Shown here piece by piece: positions 6,111-10,577 of a DNA stretch of 10,577 nt. A program made the translations under genes and the position numbers. The DNA comes from Gemmatimonadota bacterium (lineage in GTDB: Bacteria; Gemmatimonadota; Gemmatimonadetes; Gemmatimonadales; GWC2-71-9). Below the pieces are notes generated by a model. The model was not told the origin of the DNA. It did not search any database and saw only the letters and a list, made by a program, of their open reading frames with translations. Where the stretch lies: positions 1-10,577 of the forward strand of contig QHVD01000150.1 in assembly GCA_003222235.1 (NCBI GenBank), written 5' to 3'. How positions within the stretch are numbered: position 1 is the first letter of the stretch; the number at the start of each line of letters is the position of its first letter.

Positions 6111-7286
6111 CTACGGGGCGGTCGTACGGGCGAGCGCCGGAAGGCAGCGAATCACTACCACTTTCGGTCGGCCAGCGCGGCGCCTAAAGACGAGGTGCTC
6201 CCCTACCTTGAGCATGGACGTGAAACGCGGTTCCTCGAAGCATGCAATGAGGCATCCGGCGAAGGCGCAGAGCGGGCAGCGCGACGCGAAGGTGCAGCTC
6301 CCATCAGCGGTGCGGTCGACGTCGCACAGAGGATCGGCGGGTTGATTCTCTATCGTCCCATCGTGACAATCGATGCGAACCTTCCGCGGGCGCCTCACGC
6401 GCGGCCCGTGACAACCGCGACCGCTCGCAGGGATGCACCCCTGTTGCGGGTCGCAGGTGTGGCAGGGACCGCACGACATGCTCGGACCGCCGACGCAGCT
6501 TCCGCCCCGACAGGTGTCGCCCGTCGTGCACACATCCCCATCGTTGCAGGCGACCCCGTCAGGTGCCGGGTCCTGGACGCAGGCGCCAAGACCGTCGCAG
6601 CGGCTCGTCCCGCACAGGTCGATCGGGGCGCCGCATGGTGTCCCAGCGGGAACGGGCACACCCGGAGTGCAAGACCCGTTGGCGCACATGTCTGCAGCTG
6701 TGCACTCGTTGGCGTCGTCGCACGGGCCGCTCCTCGGAGGATGCACACAGTTTCCCGCGCTGTCGCAGACGTCGTCCGTACAGATATTCCCGTCGTCGGG
6801 ACACCATTCGCCGGGGTTCGCCGGCTTGCAGGACGACGAGCAGCAGTCCCCGTCGAAGACATTGCCGTCGTCGCATTCTTCGCCGGGGTCGAGGATGCCG
6901 TTCCCACAGTGGCTGCCGAAGAACGTCCCGCTCGCGGGGAAGGGACCGAGACAGTTGAAGGTGCCCGTGAAGGTGGCCCCGTCCGGGGCAACGCTGCCGT
7001 CGATCGTCAGGCTCGAGCAGAAGGACTCGGAGTGGCCGCTCGCCGTGAACGTACCCGCGGCGGCATCGATCGTGCCCGTGAGGGTCACCGCCCCGATGAG
7101 TGTACAGGAGGCGGTGAAGGACAGCGCCGTACCAGATTGTGAGATGTCCGCCAGGCACCCGACCGTTGTGGTCGGCCCAGAGGTGGTCTGGGCGCGCACC
7201 CCCCATTTGCCGCTGAGATTCGTTGCGCCAAAGGCGACGTGGGCGCCGCAGAACAGGATCGCGAGATGCACGGCCAGCATCCGCAC
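6111..7286 (-). CDS. Exported Cys-rich protein with DUF4215-type repeats
   Basis: The product has 391 residues. The signal peptide (about residues 1-21, cleavage after VAFGA) is followed by a beta-rich domain (22-125) of Thr/Ser-rich strands (TLTGTIDAAAGTFTASG). The Myxococcus Cys-rich / DUF4215 motif follows: CGNGILDPGEECDDGN at 127-142. Further Cys-rich segments (162-292) repeat the pattern C-x-D-(A/G)-x-x-C. The C-terminal module is CHDG (307) ... CDVDRTADGSCTF (321-333) ... LKVGEHL ... VIRCLP (378-383), shared with the two genes to the left. It is probably exported and disulfide-stabilised, with a structural, adhesive or binding role by analogy. Start: GTG 7286 gives an Arg near the N-terminus; ATG 7280 is preceded by GAGGTG and is an equal option. 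Unlike its two relatives it has no frameshift. Confidence 0.8.
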   Translation of the reverse strand: MRMLAVHLAILFCGAHVAFGATNLSGKWGVRAQTTSGPTTTVGCLADISQSGTALSFTASCTLIGAVTLTGTIDAAAGTFTASGHSESFCSSLTIDGSVAPDGATFTGTFNCLGPFPASGTFFGSHCGNGILDPGEECDDGNVFDGDCCSSSCKPANPGEWCPDDGNICTDDVCDSAGNCVHPPRSGPCDDANECTAADMCANGSCTPGVPVPAGTPCGAPIDLCGTSRCDGLGACVQDPAPDGVACNDGDVCTTGDTCRGGSCVGGPSMSCGPCHTCDPQQGCIPASGRGCHGPRVRRPRKVRIDCHDGTIENQPADPLCDVDRTADGSCTFASRCPLCAFAGCLIACFEEPRFTSMLKVGEHLVFRRRAGRPKVVVIRCLPALARTTAP

Positions 7287-7350
7287 CTCGGCGAGCCTAC
7301 TGCCCGAATCTCCGGCGGGTCAATGTGTCGTATGGGCTCCGCTTAGGGCT

Positions 7351-7373
7351 GGATTCGGACCTTCGAATCCGAA
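7351..7373. promoter_or_regulatory. Inverted repeat upstream of the Cys-rich gene
   Basis: GGATTCG (7351-7357) pairs with CGAATCC (7364-7370); an alternative nested pairing is TTCGGA (7354-7359) with TCCGAA (7368-7373). It lies in the 233-base gap between the rhodanese and the Cys-rich gene, both on the minus strand. It could be a rhodanese transcription end or an operator; there is no T-run. Otherwise 7287-7519 holds no supported gene. Confidence 0.35.
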
Positions 7374-7519
7374 CCTCAGCGACTGCCCGACCACGGCCCG
7401 TATGCCATCGCCGCCCCCTCGCCGCCGAGCCCGCGTTGCACGCATCCCCGAACTGCTGGGCGAGATCGAGCGACTGCGGGCCGTGGACTATGGGTGCGGC
7501 TGCGCTGCCGACGGCGGCG

Positions 7520-7945
7520 CTACTTGCCCGCCTCGGTAGGGAGGTTTGCCGCGCGCCAGGCGTCAAGACCGCCGAGGAGCGCGTAGGCGTTCGTGAACCC
7601 GAGTTGCTGAAGCTGGAGCACCGCACGGGCGCTCGTGGCCTCGGCGTGTCACGTGCAGTATGCGACGATCAGCGCGTCCTTCGGGGTGTCTTTCGCCCAC
7701 GCCTCGATCCGCTCGTTCGGCACGTGGACGGCGCCTCGTATGATCACGTCGCTGCCGACGCTAGTGCGTGCATCGAGGATGATCGGTTTCTCGCCCGCGT
7801 CTCGACGCTGCTGCACCTCCTCGGGCGTGATCCGGCGGACGACTCCGGGCTCGAAGGCACGCGCCGTGTCCTCGGCGCGAAGCGGTGCGGCCAGGCTGCA
7901 CGCGAGCGCGGCCGCGATGACCACACGAGCGATGAACGAGACCAT
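7520..7945 (-). CDS. Exported single-domain rhodanese, candidate selenoprotein (in-frame TGA at 7651-7649)
   Basis: ATG 7945 starts a signal peptide (MVSFIARVVIAAALACSLAA, cleavage near LRA-ED, residue 24), so the enzyme should act outside the cytoplasm. The rhodanese domain follows: RRITPEEVQQRRDAG, IILDAR (catalytic-fold D58 and R60), GAVHVPNERI, then the active-site segment IVAYCT-TGA-HAEATSARAV. The same frame continues with LQLQQLGFTNAYALLGGLDA-WRAANLPTEAGK to TAG 7522-7520. Related rhodaneses have YCxCxxExTSARA here, so TGA replaces the second Cys and would encode selenocysteine at residue 99 (motif C97-x-U99). Read as a stop, TGA would remove the substrate loop and the last two secondary-structure units. 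Rhodaneses transfer sulfur or selenium between thiols. A point mutation from TGC/TGT or a sequence error remains possible. No clear Shine-Dalgarno precedes the ATG. Confidence 0.75.
7616..7634 (-). promoter_or_regulatory. Bacterial SECIS-like hairpin
   Basis: On the minus strand GAGCGCC (7634-7628) pairs with GGTGCTC (7622-7616) in seven consecutive pairs (one G-U), closing a five-base loop CGUGC. Fourteen bases separate TGA (7651-7649) from the stem, so the loop begins 21 nt after the TGA. The published bacterial SECIS consensus asks for a loop 16-37 nt away with a G in one of its first two positions; here G is second. It lies within the coding sequence, as bacterial SECIS elements must. Confidence 0.55.
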
Positions 7946-8007
7946 TGGGAAGCGAGTATGACTGGGTCGAGCGTCCGGTCAACCGACGCACCCCCCTCGC
8001 GTGCTCT

Positions 8008-8177
8008 CTATGACGGAGGCCCTGCCGGCGCCCCCGGCAGGCTGCTTCGAGAGCCTGCTCCCGCTGCAACATCTGCGGATGGGACGCCAAGAGGTGATCG
8101 CGGAGCGCGCACTCCTCCTCGTCACCGAGCAGGTCGCCCTCCAGCACCGCCTCGCGGTACTGCGCGCACGTCACCAT
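8008..8177 (-). CDS. Short zinc-finger (zf-HC2) anti-sigma-like ORF, degenerate
   Basis: ATG 8177 begins MVTCAQYREAVLEGDLLGDE, then EECALRDHLLASHPQM. The opening C-x(5-7)-(A/L)-x-E-G-D-L-x-x-x-E...L-x-x-H-L resembles the putative zinc-finger domain of anti-sigma factors (zf-HC2), but the expected H-x3-C-x2-C is not present: the position after HLLA is Ser. After about residue 45 the frame turns Arg-rich and runs antisense over the rhodanese start until 7761. Another frame from the HL codons gives an Ala/Pro-rich tail ending at TAG 8010-8008, so a frameshift is possible. I use that stop as the boundary. It precedes the rhodanese in the same direction, 62 bases apart. No sigma factor gene is seen; the IS91 element lies just upstream. 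Confidence 0.35.
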
Positions 8178-8207
8178 GAGCGGGACGGCGGGCCAGTAGC
8201 ATCGAGG

Positions 8208-9917
8208 GCGAACTCGCGGCCCCGTGGGTCGGCCTACCGCGCGACGATCCTGCCGCCCGGCACGGTCATGGATCCGCCAGGTCCGCGGGCCTATGCTCGT
8301 CGCCCGCGAGGCCGAGGTGCGTGAGGATGCGCCGAACGACCCGGGGATCTTCGATCGTGGCGATCAGGCGCATCCGGCCGCCGCAGCTCGGGCACGCGAG
8401 CACGTCCACCGCAAAGACCCTCTGGAGCAACTCGGCCCAGCGCCAGCGCCGCGGCGGCGCAGCGCCCGCGGCTGGGTCCGAAGGCTGCGGGGAGGCTGGC
8501 TCCGGTTCGGGAGCGGTCGCCGCCGACACATCGGCGGCCGCGCTGGGTCCGGCTGCCGGACCGGCGGGACCGGCGATCAGTGCGGCGTCGTTTGACGTCG
8601 CAGGCGCCTCCGCGCGCCCGTACGCGACCGCCGCGGCCCGCCATCTGGCGCGGGGCGCCAAGACTCCGTGGTAGAGGACGACGTTGATGCGCGGGCGGGG
8701 CGTCAACGCTGCCAGGCGCTCGAGCAGGGTGACCGGCTCGAAGCAGAGGTGCGTGGTTCCGTCGCGCCACGGCGTCTTGAGCGTCACGAGGACCGTGCCG
8801 TCGGACCGCAGCGCGAGCCGCTCCTGGGCGATGGGCGGGCGCAAGAGGTAGCGGCAGAGCTGCTCGAGCCGCTCCCGATCCTCGCCTGCTACGGTGACGG
8901 CGCCATGCAGGTCGAAGCCCTCACACCGCGCCTGTAACGGCTGCGACGACTCGACCCACGGGGCATCGGGGTCGGCACCGAGGCGCTCGACCCGTGCCCC
9001 GGCGCGGGGTCCGAGCGCGATCCGCCCCTGTACGGCCGCGCTCGCGAGTCCGGCCAGCGCGAGTGACTCGGCCGCCAGCGGGTCTATGGCGTCGGCGTCG
9101 TTGGCGAGTCCGCGGCGCACGAGCAGCCGCTCGACCCGGCGCGCGATTGTCGCCACGAGCCGGGCGACGTCGGCCTCGCTGGGCGGCGGCAGGCGGTGGA
9201 AGCGGAGCGTCCCGTCCGCTCCGGGGGCGAACACGCCGTCGAGGCTGAGCGCGTGAAAATGTACGTTGAGTTCGAGCCCGCTCCCGAAGCGCTGCACGAC
9301 GGTGACCGTGCCGCTCTGGCCGTCCGGGACGCCGCCGCGCCGGCCGCGCCGACGGTACCAGCCGAGAACCGCGCGAATGAACACGCCGAGCACGGCGCGG
9401 CAGAGCGCGTGGTCGAACGCGAGGCGGTAGCGCAGCCGGTGCGGCACGGTGAGCACCCACTGGCGCACGGGGACGAGCGGCAGGGTGGTCTCGACGAGGT
9501 GCGCCGCCTGCTCGGCCATGCGCCGGCCGCCGCAGCTCGGGCAGACGGCGCGTGCCTTACAGGAGAATGGGACGAGGCGTTCGAACCGGCAGGCGTCACA
9601 CCGCACACGGGCGAAGCCCCGGTCGAGCGCGCCGCAGCCGAGGAAATCGCGGAACTCGCGCTCGATGAAGCGCGGCACGCCTGCGCCCTCGGTGGCGGCG
9701 GCCGTCTCCGCGAGGAAACGCTCGAGGTGCGTGCGCACGACCTGGTGGAGCACCGTCCGCGCTGGCGACCGTGGCTCGTAGATCCCCGGCAGCACGCCGG
9801 GGCACAGCCAATGCCGTGCCGCCGTTTGGAAGGTCGGGGTGCCTCACCCTCGCGAGCGTGATCGGCGCGACGCCCGGCCGCGTGTGCAACGGCCAGTGAA
9901 TCAGGTTGCTTCGGGTC
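8208..9917 (-). mobile_element. IS91-like element, ends uncertain
   Basis: The element must include the transposase gene and short flanks. IS91 elements insert beside GAAC/CAAG-type tetramers; GTTC (minus strand) at 8214-8211, 52 bases after the transposase stop, is one possible target edge. The other edge lies before the mutS2 stop at 9918. Hairpins near the 5' side are CCCCGGC/GCCGGGG (9784-9790, 9796-9802) and GGGTG/CACCC (9837-9841, 9845-9849). Exact borders cannot be fixed from one copy. Confidence 0.4.
8266..9795 (-). CDS. IS91-family HUH transposase
   Basis: The product has 509 residues. An N-terminal zinc-binding domain (C54, C66, C69, C79, C85, C88, with CDAC and CPSCGG) is followed by the Y2_Tnp catalytic domain: the HUH motif LNVHFHALSLDGVF (H179, H181), the tyrosine region CRYLLRPPIAQERL (Y316), and INVVLYHGVLAPRARWR. 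An Ala/Pro-rich linker (about 395-447) leads to a second zinc ribbon, DVLACPSCGGRMRLIATIED (C468, C471). Such enzymes move single-stranded DNA by rolling-circle transposition and leave no target duplication. Only one Tyr is visible in the catalytic region, where classical IS91 has two, resembling the ISCR branch. Start GTG 9795 is chosen by family length; the frame is open to 9847. It appears full length. No separate accessory gene is seen. Confidence 0.9.
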   Translation of the reverse strand: MLPGIYEPRSPARTVLHQVVRTHLERFLAETAAATEGAGVPRFIEREFRDFLGCGALDRGFARVRCDACRFERLVPFSCKARAVCPSCGGRRMAEQAAHLVETTLPLVPVRQWVLTVPHRLRYRLAFDHALCRAVLGVFIRAVLGWYRRRGRRGGVPDGQSGTVTVVQRFGSGLELNVHFHALSLDGVFAPGADGTLRFHRLPPPSEADVARLVATIARRVERLLVRRGLANDADAIDPLAAESLALAGLASAAVQGRIALGPRAGARVERLGADPDAPWVESSQPLQARCEGFDLHGAVTVAGEDRERLEQLCRYLLRPPIAQERLALRSDGTVLVTLKTPWRDGTTHLCFEPVTLLERLAALTPRPRINVVLYHGVLAPRARWRAAAVAYGRAEAPATSNDAALIAGPAGPAAGPSAAADVSAATAPEPEPASPQPSDPAAGAAPPRRWRWAELLQRVFAVDVLACPSCGGRMRLIATIEDPRVVRRILTHLGLAGDEHRPADLADP

Positions 9918-10577
9918 CTATCCCAGCTCCGCGATCGTCACGCCCGCCCCGCCCGCTGCCGGCTCCGACTCCCGAAACGTCGTGCAGTACGGCGAGCTCG
10001 CGAGAAACTCGTGCACCGCGCGCCTGAGCGCGCCGCTCCCGATGCCGTGCACCACGCGCACCTCCGAGAGGCCCGCGCGCACCGCGCGGTCGAGGAAGGC
10101 GGCGAGCGCGTCGATCGCGTCGCGCACCCGCTGGCCGATCAGGTTGATCTCGGCGGGCGCGTCGGCGGGGCGGTCGACCTCGATCGCGACGCGCTCGCGC
10201 GCCGGGGCGTCGCCGACGACGCGGAGCTGGCCGGACGGGACCTCGAAACGGAGGCCGCCGCGCTGGATGCGCGCGCGCTCGCCCGCGATCTCGACCAGCT
10301 CGCCGCGGATGCCGCGGCCCGCCACCTCGACCAGGTCGCCCGGGACGGGGGGACGCGTGGGCGACGGCTCGGGCTCGATTGCCCGCGCCTGGGCGGCGAC
10401 CTCCTCGCCCGCCTCGCGCACGAAGGCGCGCAGCACGGCGGGCTCGGGGCGGCGGCGCAGCTCCTCGAGCAGCGTCCGCCCCCGCGCCTCGAGCTCGCGC
10501 AGGAAGCGGCGCGAGGCGTCCAGGTCCTCGGCCCAGCGGCGCCGCTGGCGCGTGCGCAGGTCCTCGGCGAGCGCCTC
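9918..10577 (-). CDS. mutS2: MutS2-family protein, C-terminal part (runs off the window)
   Basis: The 219 visible residues are the C-terminus of a MutS2 protein; the frame is open to the right edge (no stop to 10577). First comes a charged coiled-coil region (EALAEDLRTRQRRRWAEDLD... LLEELRRR), then a KOW-like beta segment (PVPGDLVEVAGRGIRGELVE), then the Smr domain: EINLIGQRVRDAIDALAAFL, and the HGxGxGxLR motif as VVHGIGSGALRRAVHEFL, ending GGAGVTIAELG. MutS2 acts on branched DNA to limit recombination, and its Smr domain is a nuclease; recent work in Bacillus also links it to ribosome collisions. The first Smr motif reads INLIG rather than the usual LDLRG, a variant that may affect nuclease activity. 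The C-terminus is complete, so the neighbouring IS91 element did not truncate it. Confidence 0.85.
   Translation of the reverse strand, partial: EALAEDLRTRQRRRWAEDLDASRRFLRELEARGRTLLEELRRRPEPAVLRAFVREAGEEVAAQARAIEPEPSPTRPPVPGDLVEVAGRGIRGELVEIAGERARIQRGGLRFEVPSGQLRVVGDAPARERVAIEVDRPADAPAEINLIGQRVRDAIDALAAFLDRAVRAGLSEVRVVHGIGSGALRRAVHEFLASSPYCTTFRESEPAAGGAGVTIAELG

Noticed and set aside
7351..7373. tRNA T-arm lookalike (ACCTTCGAATCCGAACC)
   Set aside because: The TTCGAATCC string recalls a T-loop, but the loop is eight bases, and no acceptor, D or anticodon arm pairs around it on either strand.
6433..7539. Plus-strand open frame of 368 codons, Ser/Pro/His-rich
   Set aside because: It is antisense to the Cys-rich DUF4215 gene. 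Its composition (S, P, H, Q) is what Cys/Asp/Gly-rich coding DNA gives on the other strand. The other long plus frame at 6195-7142 is rejected for the same reason.
7402..7539. 45-codon plus ORF (MPSPPPRRRARVARIPELLG...) at the end of that frame
   Set aside because: It reads somewhat like a small protein, but it has no ribosome binding site, no recognised relatives, and overlaps the rhodanese 3' end.

Overview
The window is GC-rich and reads like an accessory region of a soil or aquatic bacterium related to the former Deltaproteobacteria, such as Binatota or Myxococcota. This is an inference. It rests on exported proteins with the CGNGxxDPGEECDDGN (DUF4215 / Myxococcus Cys-rich) repeat, a Thr/Pro linker ahead of Cys-rich tails, and overall high GC. 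Only the right edge is clearly core genome: the C-terminal part of MutS2.

Left part (1-1230) is a mosaic of gene scraps. It holds a receiver-domain fragment, the C-terminal end of a ParE/RelE-type toxin, and a fragment of an unrecognised gene. Three copies of a 16-bp repeat (TAGCCGAAACTAGCGG) sit at the joints. Next, on the minus strand, is a long, less GC-rich gene for a multi-pass membrane protein of GT-C glycosyltransferase type (1231-2910). Its start codon lies inside a fragment of another secreted-protein gene. A better-preserved copy of the unrecognised gene follows (3243-4318). It is interrupted by about 575 bp carrying one small exported-protein gene; the left copy serves as the uninterrupted reference.

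The centre (4315-7286) holds three genes for exported Cys-rich proteins that share one repeated module: a C-x-D/A-G segment, then CD...(D/N/T)G(S/T)CxF, then a V-x-V-G segment, then a closing (L/I)xCR or VRCH. Two of the three are broken by single-base frameshifts. The third (6111-7286, minus) is intact and adds a beta-rich N-terminal domain and DUF4215-type repeats. An antisense gene remnant with an internal amber codon, a bidirectional terminator and a long inverted repeat between convergent genes lie among them.

The most interesting locus is 7520-7945 (minus): an exported single-domain rhodanese whose reading frame is crossed by one in-frame TGA exactly in the active-site loop (YCT-TGA-HAEATSARA). 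Homology continues in the same frame to a natural stop. A 7-bp stem with a 5-nt loop, G in loop position 2, lies 21 nt beyond the TGA, which fits the bacterial SECIS consensus. It is a good selenoprotein candidate with a Cys-x-Sec motif. Upstream is a short zinc-finger anti-sigma-like ORF, then an IS91-family transposase (8266-9795) next to mutS2.

No rRNA, tRNA, CRISPR array or replication origin was seen. All gene identities come from reading translations by eye.
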